Origin: Dolichospermum sp. FACHB-1091
GTDB lineage: Bacteria > Cyanobacteriota > Cyanobacteriia > Cyanobacteriales > Nostocaceae
Length of the DNA stretch: 64,000 nt
Assembly (NCBI RefSeq): GCF_014697585.1
Contig: NZ_JACJSB010000020.1
Coordinates: 18,069-82,068, forward strand
Direction: 5' to 3'
A program made the position numbers and the translations under genes. Positions 37,055 through 47,288 of this stretch are shown in pieces (the first letter of the stretch is position 1; each line of letters starts with the position of its first letter). The notes below the pieces were generated by a model. It was not told where the DNA came from, made no database searches, and worked only from the letters and a program-made list of their open reading frames with translations.

Positions 37055-37834
37055 ATGAAAATGGGGAAAATTACCCAAAATCAACGATTTTGGCGACGGT
37101 TAATGGCAGTTCTGATTTTAGCAATAAGTACAGGACTGTTATTTATTTTTACTGATTTTTCAGTTAATGCTGTTTTCAGGGAACAGGAGAGAAATTTTCA
37201 ATTATCTAATGCTCTATCTGTTCTTGAAAAACACCATGCTTTACCACCAACGCTGGTAAAATGGCACGATAAAACAAATAGTGGTGATTATTTTGATCAA
37301 ATCAAATCTACTAAAGTTGGTTATTTAATTTGGTCAAGTTTTCCGGTAAAGGTGAATATAGAAACACCAAAAGATATTGGTGAAAAACAATCACAAATAT
37401 GGGTTAATAATGTTTTAAAAGCAGTTGAAGAATGGAGTATTTATTTACCTTTACAGGTAGTAGAAAAATCTGATATTGCTGATATTAAAATTATTCGTAA
37501 AGTGCCACCTTTACAACGTGAACCTAATGGTAAGATATTACGGGCGCGTTCGGCTTTAACTACTTATGATTTATATACTGCAAATAATATTTTATCTCAC
37601 AGGTTTACAATTTTGTTGAGTCCTAGTCAAACTGGTGAATATGTACTATCAGCAGCCCGTCATGAACTTGGCCATGCTTTGGGAATTTGGGGTCATAGTT
37701 TGTCACCGACTGATACTATGTATTTTTCTCAAGTTCGTAACCCACCGTTGATTTCTGTTAGAGATGTAAATACTTTGAAACGGATTTATGAACAATCTAC
37801 AGGTCTGGGTTGGTCTGTTGTGGGGAAAGATTGA
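37055..37834 (+). CDS. Membrane-anchored matrixin-like (M10) zinc peptidase
   Basis: The 259-residue protein has one N-terminal span (RRLMAVLILAISTGLLFIFT, about 14-33). The C-terminal metalloprotease core carries the zinc motif HELGHALGIWGH (H-E-x-x-H-x-x-G-x-x-x-H, about 207-218) and a Met-turn in SPTDTMYF, diagnostic of metzincins of the matrixin type. It is presumably periplasmic with its helix in the cytoplasmic membrane. No propeptide cysteine switch is evident. It starts 6 bp after secG. Confidence 0.82.
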   Translation: MKMGKITQNQRFWRRLMAVLILAISTGLLFIFTDFSVNAVFREQERNFQLSNALSVLEKHHALPPTLVKWHDKTNSGDYFDQIKSTKVGYLIWSSFPVKVNIETPKDIGEKQSQIWVNNVLKAVEEWSIYLPLQVVEKSDIADIKIIRKVPPLQREPNGKILRARSALTTYDLYTANNILSHRFTILLSPSQTGEYVLSAARHELGHALGIWGHSLSPTDTMYFSQVRNPPLISVRDVNTLKRIYEQSTGLGWSVVGKD

Positions 37835-37924
37835 ATATTATAAGATAGTTCTTCCTCGTCGGTTCTATGATAACAGATTTTTCGCTTAGTGTCAATACCT
37901 TATACTTGACAATTTGCCAGTTTG

Positions 37925-37970
37925 GAGGCTGTTAAAACTCTTTAGTGCAAACTTCATTGTCAACAGCCTC
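37925..37970. terminator. Inverted repeat between convergent genes
   Basis: GAGGCTGTT (37925-37933) and AACAGCCTC (37962-37970) flank a 28-base loop between the M10 peptidase gene and ocp. The stem is 9 bp and T-runs are weak, so this is a possible shared terminator. Confidence 0.4.
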
Positions 37971-37979
37971 TTGATTTGA

Positions 37980-38948
37980 TTAAACTCGGCGCAGATTCAT
38001 TAGTTCTTGAGGAGAGGCCAGCATATCAATGGCTACAAAGAATATTTTTCCTTCAGGATTGATCAAAAACCGCCAAGAAATGTTCATACCGACAGTAACA
38101 CCAAACCAAGGAGTTTGGACGATTCCTGTAATTTTCAGTTGCTTAGAACCGTCTGGTTGCACTTCACAGATACCTTGTTGCGGCATCATGTTTAGTCCTT
38201 GTGCTTCTTCGCGCATATATTTAGCGATCGCTTCCCGGCCAACAATGGGCTTTTGGAATGGTGGTTGTAGCGCACCGTCGGTAGTAAATAGCGCAATAGC
38301 AGCATCAAAATTATCTGCATTCATGGCTTCAATATAGCCTAACACAGCGGGTTCTGTAATACCGTCAATTTTCACCGAGGAAATGACTGGAGTTGTGCGT
38401 TGGAAAGCAGGTTCTGTAGCTGCTTTGGGATAACTACTAGGACCGAGTTCAGAAGTATCAAATCCCATATCTACTACAGTATTCCGTAATACGGTAATTT
38501 GCTGACCTGGATCAAGTTTTTGTGTAGCTTCTAATACAAATTTTACACCAGGAGACATTTGATAACCAACGGGAATAGGAGTAATAATCCCCTGTTTCAT
38601 CAATTCTCCTAATTCATACCAGAACGCTAGTTTAGTATTTACACTGAAGAACCCATAGGAACGGCTAATAGGAGTATCAGCGCGACTGGCTAAATCCCGC
38701 ATAACTTTTGTTTGTTCTTCGCTGGACATTTGCTTAATTTGACTCAGCAAACCCTCGGCTAATTGTAAACGTGCTGCTCCTGGTGCTGCGGGAGTAATAG
38801 TTTTACCCATTTCAGTATAAGCGTACCAAAGATAAGCTAATTTATCATCAACGTTAAGTTGATCAAACAAGGCTATAGTTGCGGGAATTGGACTAGGAAC
38901 TTGAGTATTAGAAAAAATAGTTTGAGCAGACTGGATAGTTAATGCCAC
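37980..38948 (-). CDS. ocp: Orange carotenoid protein
   Basis: The OCP quenches phycobilisome excitation in strong blue-green light. Starting at GTG (38948) gives 322 residues, MALTIQSAQTIFSNTQ. Key residues then fall at canonical positions: Y44 and W110 (N-terminal carotenoid pocket), R155 with E248 (inter-domain salt bridge equivalent to R155-E244), Y205 and W292 (ketocarotenoid contacts equivalent to Y201 and W288). Both the helical N-terminal domain and the NTF2-like C-terminal domain are intact. No FRP gene is adjacent. An in-frame TTG at 38963 would add five residues but overlaps the ribosome-binding site. Confidence 0.95.
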   Translation of the reverse strand: MALTIQSAQTIFSNTQVPSPIPATIALFDQLNVDDKLAYLWYAYTEMGKTITPAAPGAARLQLAEGLLSQIKQMSSEEQTKVMRDLASRADTPISRSYGFFSVNTKLAFWYELGELMKQGIITPIPVGYQMSPGVKFVLEATQKLDPGQQITVLRNTVVDMGFDTSELGPSSYPKAATEPAFQRTTPVISSVKIDGITEPAVLGYIEAMNADNFDAAIALFTTDGALQPPFQKPIVGREAIAKYMREEAQGLNMMPQQGICEVQPDGSKQLKITGIVQTPWFGVTVGMNISWRFLINPEGKIFFVAIDMLASPQELMNLRRV

Positions 38949-38957
38949 AATTGGAAT

Positions 38958-38961
38958 CTCC
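38958..38961 (-). promoter_or_regulatory. Ribosome-binding site that decides the ocp start
   Basis: On the coding strand GGAG is followed by nine bases (ATTCCAATT) and then GTG at 38948. This spacing supports GTG as the start rather than the upstream TTG at 38963, which lies partly in the GGAG itself. Confidence 0.65.
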
Positions 38962-38963
38962 AA

Positions 38964-39262
38964 GATTATGTGTTTATTAGTCGCTATGAAAACTTAAGTT
39001 AAAAATGTTGATGATGAACTTAGGTTTTATGTAAAGTAATGTAACGGAAATCTTAATTTTTGTAAAGACATGGAAATTACGACTTGACAAAATAGATTAA
39101 ATATGGTTTTTTAGCATAAATGAATAAATAACAAATATCTTCCTCCTCTAGAAGTAGCTAGAGTTAGGTGCAGTTTTCTATAACCATTGTCGAGACGTTC
39201 CATGAAACGTCTCTGCTAGAGGTGTTTATTGATTGTCAAGGGGGGATAATGAATGACATTAT
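38964..39262. other. Intergenic region upstream of ocp
   Basis: AT-rich gap. CGAGACGTTCCATGAAACGTCTC (about 39190-39212) forms a stem (GAGACGTTcca with tgaAACGTCTC), likely the 3' end structure or regulatory site between the GT4 gene region and ocp. No ORF is supported. Confidence 0.5.
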
Positions 39263-40411
39263 CTAAACACCCCAACTCAGTGTTAAAGGTCGCTGTGCGA
39301 GGACTTGATAATAAAGCTGTTCTAATTGGGTGATGTTATCATTCAGGGTATAACGTTCCAATACCCGCTTTCTGGCTTTTTGTCCTAGCAATGTTGTTAA
39401 TTCTGGATGATCTTGAAATAGTGGTAAGAGAGTTTTTAACTGCGATCGCACGCTCCTAGTATTAATTGCTACACCCGCTCCCTGTTCTAAAACTTCTCCG
39501 TCAGCGCCGACATCAGTAGCTAAACAGGCTAAACCACAGGACATTGCTTCTAATAGGGATAGGGATAGACCTTCTACCAAAGAAGGCAAAATAAATACAT
39601 CAGATCCCCGTAAAATTTCGATGCGGCGATTTTCGTCAGCGATAAATCCTAACCAGATGATCCCATATTCAATCCCATAAAATGACTCTAAAGAAGGTTT
39701 TAATGGACCATCACCGACAATAAGTAATTTTGTATTAATTCCCATATCTGACTGTTTCCAAGCACGCAAGAGAGATTCAACGTTTTTCTCCTGAGCGATT
39801 CTTCCTTGATACACAAATAATCGTTCAGCGCCAAATTCTGCTTTAATTTGGGAATGTCCTGGAGAATACTTAATAGTATCTACACCATTAGGAATTACAG
39901 CAATTTTGTTTTCTCGTACCCCCATATTTGAGAGTAATTCTCTTTGAATTTGGGAAAAAATAATTACGCGGTCATAATGATCTAAAAAAGGGGCATAGAG
40001 TTGATAAGCTAGGAGTTGGGTACTAGATAATAGTTTTGCTCCTTTACCTGCAAATGGAGTGTGAAAAGTTGCAATTAGGGGTAAATTTAATTCTTCGCAA
40101 ATTTCTGGTAAAACGAAGTCAAGAGTTGATAAAGTCAGAGAAGCGTGGACTATATCGGGTTTAATTTCTCTGAGGGAATCTTTCAAAACTTTAGTTGCTT
40201 TAAAAGAGGGAATAGTGTAAACCTGGGACTTGTAGATAAATGGTAGGGGAACTTCTTGAAAATTCGGCCAGTTGTCCGTGGTGGCTTCTTCCTGAGCGAA
40301 GTGTAGAAAACTAACCTCATGTCCTCTATCTAATAAGCCGTTGGTAATTTCTCGACTGTAGGTGACGTTACCACAAAAGGGCGTTTTTTTTCCAATCCAA
40401 GCTATACGCAT
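39263..40411 (-). CDS. GT4-family glycosyltransferase
   Basis: I start at the ATG giving MRIAWIGKKTPFCGNVTYSR (382 residues); an upstream in-frame TTG (40444) adds a non-conserved leader. This is the GT-B fold of the GT4 family. The N-terminal domain has ITNGLLDRGHEVSFLHF, and the donor domain has NGVDTIKYSPGH (about 180), FVYQGRIAQEKNVESLLRAW (about 200) and the E-x7-E motif PSLVEGLSLSLLEAMSCGLA (about 288-307). It probably builds exopolysaccharide, glycolipid or a glycosylated carotenoid; the acceptor is unknown. It stands alone between ocp and the MFS gene. Confidence 0.85.
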   Translation of the reverse strand: MRIAWIGKKTPFCGNVTYSREITNGLLDRGHEVSFLHFAQEEATTDNWPNFQEVPLPFIYKSQVYTIPSFKATKVLKDSLREIKPDIVHASLTLSTLDFVLPEICEELNLPLIATFHTPFAGKGAKLLSSTQLLAYQLYAPFLDHYDRVIIFSQIQRELLSNMGVRENKIAVIPNGVDTIKYSPGHSQIKAEFGAERLFVYQGRIAQEKNVESLLRAWKQSDMGINTKLLIVGDGPLKPSLESFYGIEYGIIWLGFIADENRRIEILRGSDVFILPSLVEGLSLSLLEAMSCGLACLATDVGADGEVLEQGAGVAINTRSVRSQLKTLLPLFQDHPELTTLLGQKARKRVLERYTLNDNITQLEQLYYQVLAQRPLTLSWGV

Positions 40412-40685
40412 TTTTTGGTTATCTATAAAAAAGGCGAGTGTCAACTATACTGTTTTGATTATGCAGTTGTGATAACAGAATTTTCGTGATGATAAAAATT
40501 CAGTTACAGGTAATTGAAAAACTAAATAATCGGTAAAATTAAAAATTCAATAAATAACTTTATTGATGATAAATATTAAAAAGTTATGAAAGATTTATTT
40601 TATCACAACTTAGTCAACTGATTATTGAGTTTATTTTCAACCAGGCAAATATTTTCTATTTGACTGGATTAAGTATAGCATAAAT

Positions 40686-42332
40686 TCATGATTTTGATGC
40701 AGTTGTTGATGATTTAGCATCCTCAGATGTACCAGCATTGTACCAGGTAAAGAGACAGCCGCATAGGACGATGACGGCTAGGGTAAAAAATACTGCTTTT
40801 AAGCCGATAAAAGTTTCTGCTATACCTGCTAAAGCCAGGGGGAGGGAGAGAGCAATATTAATCACATTATTTTGCAGTCCAAATACCTTACCGCGCATAG
40901 CTGGGGGGGTTTCGGTTTGAATTGCGGTTTGCATGGGTATACCGACTAAAGAGCCAAATACGCCCACTAGGGCTATAAATAGGAGTACGGGTAAGAGTTG
41001 GGTTGTAAATAATGATAAACCAATTAAAGAGGCTGTCATGCCGATACAACCGCAAAAACTGAGTTGTTTGTAGGAAAAACGTTGACCAAATTGGCCGAGA
41101 ATTGTCGCCCCCACAGCAACACCAACACCTGCGGAGGCTAGTAAAAAGCCGAATTGAGAGGCTTTGATATTAGGGATAATTTCTGCCATGCGAACAGCCA
41201 GAACAGTGAGGGCTGCAAAGACAGAAAATAAGATAATTAGTTGTAATAAAGCATTACGAACGCGATGATTTTCTTGAAGATAACGTAACCCGTCCCGTAG
41301 GTCCAAGAAAACGTGAGGAAATTCTGTCTCCGGGGGGTGAGGTTTTTCGTTAGTTTGGATTAATAATAATATTAACCCAGCGATCGCATAACTACCACCG
41401 ACGAAAATTTCTTTTCCCAAGCCACCGTTACCACCTAATTGTATCCACAGTTTATCTGCTAATGCTAAAACTGGTTCTCCGACTGCAAAACCAACAATTA
41501 CAGAAGCCATCATTGTTGTTGTATAAAGAGAATTAGCAGACAGTAAATCTTGTTCTTTTACTATTAAAGGAATGGCGGATTGTTCGGCTGGTGCAAAAAA
41601 TTGTGTTAAGGTAGAAACTAAAAAAGTCACACCTAAAATAATCAAGAAACCCACTGGTAAAACTCCCACAGGCTGCCAATTATGAGTAAACCATAATAGG
41701 GCAGGAATGAGTAAAACCAGAATACCACGCCAAATATTTGATGCTACCAAAACAACTTTTTTTGACCAACGATCTACAAACACCCCAGCAAGAGAACCAA
41801 ATAATACTGCGGGAATTGTAAAGGCCATCATTAAAGCGGAAACCCAACCGCTAATACTTTGATCACTAGCTTGAAACTGGCTATTAATCAAAGCGATCAT
41901 TAATACTAAATAAACTTTATCAGCTAATTGACAAAAAACTTGACCTGCCCAAAGAGCCAGGAAATTCTGATTTTTTAATACAGGTAAAAAACCTGCTTGT
42001 TGATGATTTTTTGAATCTTGACCTCCCGAACCACTATCCATTATTGGTAAAGTTTCTGGTATTATTTCCGTTGCTACTGAGTCCTGATCCTGATCACAAT
42101 TAATTTTGCCATTTATCTCGGTAATTTCTAGTGATTTAGGGATATCAGTCAAGGGAATTTCTGATGTGAAATTTCCAGATTCAGAAATATTATTGAGTGA
42201 CATTTCTGAACTATGAATATGACTTAGTTTAGGTGAAGAAGCAAGATTATGATCTGATGATCTATGGTTTTTTTTAGCTTCGCTAGGTGAGTGAGTTCCG
42301 CTTTTTCTATCTAAATCAGACGATTGCATCAT
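40686..42332 (-). CDS. MFS transporter with long N-terminal tail
   Basis: About 548 residues from the ATG at 42332 ([15 protein letters not shown]); it overlaps the end of recO by about 17 bp. The first 110 residues are hydrophilic and Ser/Asn/Glu-rich, followed by [20 protein letters not shown] and roughly twelve helices with the [16 protein letters not shown] loop between helices 2 and 3, typical of MFS_1/MFS_3 drug-type exporters. Substrate is unknown. Overlap with recO implies translational coupling. The long tail is characteristic of cyanobacterial members. Confidence 0.8.
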   Translation of the reverse strand: MMQSSDLDRKSGTHSPSEAKKNHRSSDHNLASSPKLSHIHSSEMSLNNISESGNFTSEIPLTDIPKSLEITEINGKINCDQDQDSVATEIIPETLPIMDSGSGGQDSKNHQQAGFLPVLKNQNFLALWAGQVFCQLADKVYLVLMIALINSQFQASDQSISGWVSALMMAFTIPAVLFGSLAGVFVDRWSKKVVLVASNIWRGILVLLIPALLWFTHNWQPVGVLPVGFLIILGVTFLVSTLTQFFAPAEQSAIPLIVKEQDLLSANSLYTTTMMASVIVGFAVGEPVLALADKLWIQLGGNGGLGKEIFVGGSYAIAGLILLLIQTNEKPHPPETEFPHVFLDLRDGLRYLQENHRVRNALLQLIILFSVFAALTVLAVRMAEIIPNIKASQFGFLLASAGVGVAVGATILGQFGQRFSYKQLSFCGCIGMTASLIGLSLFTTQLLPVLLFIALVGVFGSLVGIPMQTAIQTETPPAMRGKVFGLQNNVINIALSLPLALAGIAETFIGLKAVFFTLAVIVLCGCLFTWYNAGTSEDAKSSTTASKS

Positions 42333-43245
42333 GGTTAGTGGCAAAATAAGAGTCAATCAAAGTGGCAGAGTGAATAAGTTGTCCTAAATGATACTGGACA
42401 TACTGACGTAAAACTTGCTCAACAGCTAACCATTCAGAATAGTCGGCTGCATCTATTTGTATTATCTCTATTTCCGAGAGATGTTGAAGCATAAACAGTT
42501 CCTTTCCGTTCAACAGGTAAGAAACAATTGGTAACTCCTGCTGATAAAAAACCGTTTTATCACTAGGGTCAGAGGCCAAGGATTGGGTATTGGGAACATT
42601 TGTCTTTGTTTTTCCGTTCATTTTCCGATCTTCCCATTTTCCCTGCTCTATTTGCTGTTGCAAATTTTTCCAGGCCTCTAAACAAATTATCCCACCAGAG
42701 GGAATACTAAATCCAACTTGCCAATGGGGATTTTTCCAGTCTGGAGTTAAAAACCGCTGTGTTAAGCAACAAAATTCTACTTGTGGTCTTAGACCCGCTA
42801 AATTTAGAAGCTGAAATACACCTTGAACTAAAAAAGCAATTACACATTTCGTCTCTGTTCTGGGTATATCCTCTATACGCTGAATATATTTATTAAATAA
42901 TTCATAAATTTCTATTTGGGGTTGTTCGCTTAAAGATTGACATAAGACTATTTCAGCTAAATATTGACTAGCAGCTAATTTACCCAAATTCTTAGATAAA
43001 CCCGGATAATTTTTAATAGTTTGAGCCTCAATAATTATATCGAGATTTTTACCTGGAGAAATTAGTAATTCATTAATCACAAACATCCCCATTTTAGCGC
43101 CCAGACTGGAATTTTGTTTACGCGCCCCCGTCGCCACTGCCCGAATTAAACCAAATTCCTGGGTAAGAATTGTGACTATTTTATCCGATTCGCCCAGGGG
43201 CTGAGTTTTGAGATTGATACCAGTTGCTTTGTAGGTTTTACTCAT
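42316..43245 (-). CDS. recO: DNA repair protein RecO
   Basis: RecO helps load RecA on SSB-coated DNA in the RecFOR pathway. The 309-residue protein starts [20 protein letters not shown] with an N-terminal OB-fold (about 1-80: [20 protein letters not shown]) and a helical C-terminal domain. The zinc-finger cysteines of many RecO proteins are only partly evident (FCCLTQRF). A poorly conserved insert (about 210-235) is rich in Lys/Asn. It follows deoC by 37 bp on the same strand and overlaps the MFS gene. Confidence 0.88.
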   Translation of the reverse strand: MSKTYKATGINLKTQPLGESDKIVTILTQEFGLIRAVATGARKQNSSLGAKMGMFVINELLISPGKNLDIIIEAQTIKNYPGLSKNLGKLAASQYLAEIVLCQSLSEQPQIEIYELFNKYIQRIEDIPRTETKCVIAFLVQGVFQLLNLAGLRPQVEFCCLTQRFLTPDWKNPHWQVGFSIPSGGIICLEAWKNLQQQIEQGKWEDRKMNGKTKTNVPNTQSLASDPSDKTVFYQQELPIVSYLLNGKELFMLQHLSEIEIIQIDAADYSEWLAVEQVLRQYVQYHLGQLIHSATLIDSYFATNHDAIV

Positions 43246-43282
43246 TAGTTACTGGTCATTAGTAAAAAATTTTTCATATTAT

Positions 43283-43960
43283 CTATTCCTCGACCGGGTT
43301 ATTACGTTGACGAAGTAAATCTACACCACGGGATGTGCCTAATCGAGTCGCACCAGCTATAATTAGATCTAAGGCTTCATTGTGTGTACGAATACCTCCT
43401 GATGCTTTGATTCCTACCCGATCTTTTGCTATCTCTTTTAAAAGTTTAACATCTGCTACAGTTGCACCACCATTCCAACCTGTACTGGTTTTCAAGAATG
43501 CTGCACCAGCATCCATAGCCAATTCTGCTGCTATTTTTTTCTCAGTATCAGTAAGAAGACTGGTTTCCAAAACTACCTTAACAGGCTGTCCGGCTTCTTC
43601 GCAAATTGTGGCAATTTCCTGGTGAACTTCGTCTGTTTTCCCGGCTTTTAACCACCCTAAATTAATAACTACATCTAATTCAGTAGCGCCATTATCTACT
43701 GCTTCTTTAGCTTCATATAATTTCACGGCTGAGGTATTTGCACCATTGGGAAAGCCAATGACCGTACAAATTCGTGGATTTTTTTTATACAGTAGCTCTG
43801 CTGCTTGCTTGACATAGCAGGGATTTACACAAACGGAAGCAAAGTTATATCTATATGCTTCATCGCACCATTTACTTATATGTTCTGGGGTGGCGATTGG
43901 TAATAGCAGAGAGTGGTCAATAAATGGTGCAATATCAATATTTGGATAGTCTAGTGCCAT
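43283..43960 (-). CDS. deoC: Deoxyribose-phosphate aldolase
   Basis: The 225-residue TIM-barrel class I aldolase cleaves 2-deoxyribose-5-phosphate to glyceraldehyde-3-phosphate and acetaldehyde. Motifs are the start [26 protein letters not shown] (about 40-50), [14 protein letters not shown] (about 92-105), the Schiff-base Lys in [15 protein letters not shown] (about 154) and [12 protein letters not shown] (about 182-193). It heads the deoC-recO-MFS block read leftward. An 8 bp palindrome lies upstream at 44096-44115. Confidence 0.95.
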   Translation of the reverse strand: MALDYPNIDIAPFIDHSLLLPIATPEHISKWCDEAYRYNFASVCVNPCYVKQAAELLYKKNPRICTVIGFPNGANTSAVKLYEAKEAVDNGATELDVVINLGWLKAGKTDEVHQEIATICEEAGQPVKVVLETSLLTDTEKKIAAELAMDAGAAFLKTSTGWNGGATVADVKLLKEIAKDRVGIKASGGIRTHNEALDLIIAGATRLGTSRGVDLLRQRNNPVEE

Positions 43961-44095
43961 CGTTTTTATTTTGGTGTAGAGTTTAATGAACTTTATAAAA
44001 AGTTAAAGTATTTCCTATATATTAAACTATATTAAACCACACAACATCGGAAACTGCTGTAATTGTTCAGATATGTATTTTTATGTTTATATTTC

Positions 44096-44115
44096 TCCTA
44101 TCCCCCCGGATAGGA
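44096..44115. promoter_or_regulatory. Perfect 8-bp palindrome between divergent genes
   Basis: TCCTATCC-CCCC-GGATAGGA lies between deoC (-) and the ferrochelatase-like gene (+), 87 bp upstream of the latter. It could be an operator or a hairpin in a leader. No repressor is identified. Confidence 0.45.
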
Positions 44116-44201
44116 TATCATGATACAAAGCGAGAGAAATAATCTAGGGACTTTCTAGGGTTCTCTCTCTATTTTATTTTGGTTATCTTGAGGAACTCAT
44201 T

Positions 44202-45323
44202 GTGGTTGCAACCCCCGAAAAACTGCACGCTACCCATAGCCACGAGCATCTACCCAGCAAAGACCGTGTAGCCGTGTTACTTATGGGCTATGGTGAAGTC
44301 GAAAGCTACGAAGATTTTGCTAACTATAACGAACAAGCTTTGAATTTACTGACGGCTAAATTCGCTCCTGTTCCTACTTGGATTTATCCCCCTTTAGCCA
44401 AGCTTTTGGCATTATTTGATCGTCATGAATGGGGACACACACACCACGATTTTATCTCCCCACACAATGCCATCTTTGAAAGACAAAGAGCAGGTATTGA
44501 ACACGAATTACAACATAAATGGGGTAATGGTGTTCAAGTTTTCAAAGCCTTTAACTTCTGCGCTCCCTTTTTACCAAATCAAGTTTTAGCCGAAATTAAA
44601 AATCAAGGTTTTAGCAAACTTCTGATTTATCCACTATTGGTTGTTGATTCAATTTTTACCAGCGGTATTGCTATTGAACAAGTGAATAATGCCCTGGTAG
44701 AATTAGCTGATGGTGATGAACATTGGATCAAAGCTCAAAGATATATTCCTTCCTTCTATAATGAGCCAAAATATATTGATTTAATGGCGCATTTAGTAGA
44801 AGAAAAAATTCATACTGATTTGGCTACAGGTTATTTGCCTTCCCAAATTGGTATTATCTTGATGAATCATGGTTGTCCCCATAAAGCGAAAGGCTTTACA
44901 TCTGGGATTGATGAAAGTCAAGCCATGTATGAGTTAGTCAGAAACAAGTTAATTAACAATTATCCATTAATTTCTGTTGGCTGGTTAAATCATGATACAC
45001 CACTAATTGAATGGACACAACCAAATGCTACCCAAGCTGCTCAAAATTTGATTCAATTGGGTGCAAAGGTAATTCTATTTATGCCCATTGGTTTTGCCAC
45101 AGAAAATCATGAAACTTTGTTAGATGTCCACCACATTATTCATGATTTAGAGAAACAACATCCAGATGTAGATTATTTACAAATGGCTTGTGTGAATGAT
45201 GATCCCCAATTTTTAGCTATGGCTGCTGAATGGGCAAATACACATATTGCAGAATTGATGAAAACTGAAGGAATGGCTGTTAATTCTCAATCAACTATTA
45301 CTCATCACCATCATCATCATTAA
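44202..45323 (+). CDS. Ferrochelatase-like protein with C-terminal His tract
   Basis: A 373-residue protein starting at GTG after TTGAGGAACTCATT. It has the ferrochelatase/chelatase fold signals: RVAVLLMGYGEVESYEDFAN (about 22-41), FCAPFLPNQVLAEIKNQGFS (about 125-144), IGIILMNHGCPHKAKGF (about 220-236, with the metal-binding His) and a late MPIGFATENHETLLDVHHII (about 295-314, the catalytic H and E region). It lacks the chlorophyll-binding tail of cyanobacterial HemH. The N-terminus is His-rich (LHATHSHEHLP) and the last residues are THHHHHH. It is probably a HemH paralogue handling Ni, Co or Fe. Confidence 0.72.
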   Translation: MVATPEKLHATHSHEHLPSKDRVAVLLMGYGEVESYEDFANYNEQALNLLTAKFAPVPTWIYPPLAKLLALFDRHEWGHTHHDFISPHNAIFERQRAGIEHELQHKWGNGVQVFKAFNFCAPFLPNQVLAEIKNQGFSKLLIYPLLVVDSIFTSGIAIEQVNNALVELADGDEHWIKAQRYIPSFYNEPKYIDLMAHLVEEKIHTDLATGYLPSQIGIILMNHGCPHKAKGFTSGIDESQAMYELVRNKLINNYPLISVGWLNHDTPLIEWTQPNATQAAQNLIQLGAKVILFMPIGFATENHETLLDVHHIIHDLEKQHPDVDYLQMACVNDDPQFLAMAAEWANTHIAELMKTEGMAVNSQSTITHHHHHH

Positions 45324-45455
45324 CTTAAACTACCCCATTTTTTCTTTTGGATCATTGAATTTTGAGACATGAGAAAACATCGTGATTAAAGGACTGGAAT
45401 TACCAGGGTTTCAGGCATTTTCTTGCTCACGAATAATTTAGGATTGTTATATATT

Positions 45456-45656
45456 AGGACTTACACATGGACAATATCAACCAAATATGATGTATGGGTT
45501 TCGGGAATTTTAAAGTGATTTTTTGATAATTTTTGAGCAATAGCGAAGCGCTGCTGCAAGTAGTTCGCTATTGATCGGAAGTTAATCGCCAAAAGCCTGA
45601 AACGACGGACTTTAGTTCATGCACATCATGGTGAATTTGTACAGTGCATAAGTCCT
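45456..45656. mobile_element. MITE-like element, AGGACTTA family, copy 3 (diverged)
   Basis: The 201 bp segment is bounded by AGGACTTACACATG and TGCATAAGTCCT. The inner palindrome AGCAATAGCGAAGCGCTGCT, then GCAAGTAGTTCGCTATTG, folds back on itself. No coding capacity. The ends are more diverged than those of copies 1 and 2. Confidence 0.6.
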
Positions 45657-45739
45657 ATATATTTATCAAGATTTTCCGTTTATTTGGTAAGTCCTAATTA
45701 TAGAAATTTTGGGATAGGCAATTACAGCAAATTGTCATC

Positions 45740-45845
45740 AAACCCGGAACAAGAACCCCACCCCCAACCCCCTCCAATATCAAAAGTTTATCCTTTTCTT
45801 CCCCCCGCTGCGGGGGGATTGAGGGGGGTGCGAGGAAGGGGCTAA
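45740..45845. repeat. GC-rich dispersed hairpin repeat
   Basis: The region contains AACCCCACCCCCAACCCCCT and the near-perfect stem CCCCCCGCTGCGGGGGG (about 45801-45817) followed by ATTGAGGGGGG. This is a common dispersed repeat type in cyanobacterial intergenic DNA. A 65-codon ORF through it (-) is an artefact. Confidence 0.6.
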
Positions 45846-45983
45846 GATGTACCTTATATGATTGGAAATCGCTGTAATTTCCTATCCCCACTTTTGCAAA
45901 ACCCTGAAACTAACAACTTTTATACAGAACTTAGCGGAAACTAAGACTATGAATTTAATCTAAAATCTCATATCCACAATCAA

Positions 45984-47288
45984 TTAATTTCTGGGTGGTG
46001 TCCGTCGTCTTTGCAGAAAATCAGGAATAGTCGGAGAGGGTTTGTCCTTTGGTGGTTCTGGAATTGGAGGAGGATTATTAACAGGTGGTTGCAGTGGTGC
46101 CGGTTTTCTGGTAGTAGTAGAAGCAGGAGTAGGTGTGACAACTCTAGGAGTAACGACAGTTTGCGCCGAAGGGGCTTGAATTTCCCCAGTAAAGCCAGTA
46201 GCAATCACAGTAATTCTGACTTCTCCCTGGAGTCTGTCATCAATTACCGCACCAAAAATAATATTGGCATTAGGATCAACCACTTCATAGATTGTTTCCG
46301 CAGCAGCATTCACCTCATGAAGAGTTAAATCACTACCACCAGTAATATTAAACACAACTCCTCTAGCACCCTCAATAGAACATTCTAGCAAAGGTGAAGA
46401 AATTGCAGCGATCGCAGCTTCTCTAGCTCTAGATTTACCTGAACTCACACCAATTCCCATCAAAGCCGATCCCGCATCAGCCATAACAGCCCGCACATCA
46501 GCAAAGTCAACATTTACCAATCCAGGAATAGTAATAATATCAGAAATACCCTGCACACCTTGACGTAACACATCATCGGCATAGCGAAAAGCTTCTTGTA
46601 CGGGAGTTTGTTCAGGAATCACTTCCAACAGCTTATTATTAGGAATAATAATCAATGTATCAACTCGACTTTTCAAGCCTTCAATTCCCTGTTCCGCTTG
46701 GCTGGTGCGTCTGCGTCCTTCAAAGATAAACGGCCGAGTTACCACACCAACCGTGAGAGCGCCCATTTCCTTAGCTACTTCCGCGACAATTGGGGCAGCG
46801 CCGGTACCAGTTCCCCCGCCCATACCAGCAGTAATAAATACCAAATCCGCACCGTCCAAAGCGGTAGCAATTTCATCACGAGATTCCTCCGCCGCCTTTT
46901 GACCAATAGCCGGATTTCCGCCCGCACCTAATCCTCTAGTTAGCTTTTGGCCAATTTGTAGACGACTAGGAGCGCCCGCTAAAGTCAGGGCTTGAGCATC
47001 AGTGTTAATTGACCAAAACTCTACTCCAGATACATCAGACTCAATCATCCGGTTGACAGCATTACCACCGCCACCACCGACACCAATCACCTTGATATTG
47101 GCAACACGACCCGGAACAATTTCACCAATACCACGATTTTCAGAAGAAATTCTCTTGTTATCTTGACCTTGGGCAAAATTCAACGAAGAGTTATTAAAAG
47201 GATTAGTTGAGTTGACTGCTAGAGAGAACCCTGGTTGGTTTCCAGCTTGAGAGTTATAGATTAGCCCTTGGTTATTATCAAGTGTCAT
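45984..47288 (-). CDS. ftsZ: Cell division GTPase FtsZ
   Basis: The 434-residue tubulin homologue forms the division ring. The N-terminal extension (about 1-60) is Asn/Gly-rich, as in filamentous cyanobacteria. The GTPase core starts [20 protein letters not shown]; the tubulin signature is [10 protein letters not shown] (about 154-163) and the T7 loop [11 protein letters not shown] (about 255). A Pro/Thr-rich linker and the conserved C-terminal peptide [11 protein letters not shown] bind partners such as ZipN. It lies downstream of ftsQ on the same strand but 1.25 kb away, so it has its own promoter. Confidence 0.97.
   Translation of the reverse strand: MTLDNNQGLIYNSQAGNQPGFSLAVNSTNPFNNSSLNFAQGQDNKRISSENRGIGEIVPGRVANIKVIGVGGGGGNAVNRMIESDVSGVEFWSINTDAQALTLAGAPSRLQIGQKLTRGLGAGGNPAIGQKAAEESRDEIATALDGADLVFITAGMGGGTGTGAAPIVAEVAKEMGALTVGVVTRPFIFEGRRRTSQAEQGIEGLKSRVDTLIIIPNNKLLEVIPEQTPVQEAFRYADDVLRQGVQGISDIITIPGLVNVDFADVRAVMADAGSALMGIGVSSGKSRAREAAIAAISSPLLECSIEGARGVVFNITGGSDLTLHEVNAAAETIYEVVDPNANIIFGAVIDDRLQGEVRITVIATGFTGEIQAPSAQTVVTPRVVTPTPASTTTRKPAPLQPPVNNPPPIPEPPKDKPSPTIPDFLQRRRTPPRN

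Noticed and set aside
43283..45323. A haem-biosynthesis operon around the ferrochelatase-like gene
   Set aside because: The neighbours are deoC (divergent) and non-coding DNA; no other tetrapyrrole gene is nearby.
45694..45891. 65-codon ORF on the minus strand
   Set aside because: It translates the GC-rich dispersed hairpin repeat (APPSIPPQRGEEK type), a frequent false gene in cyanobacteria.
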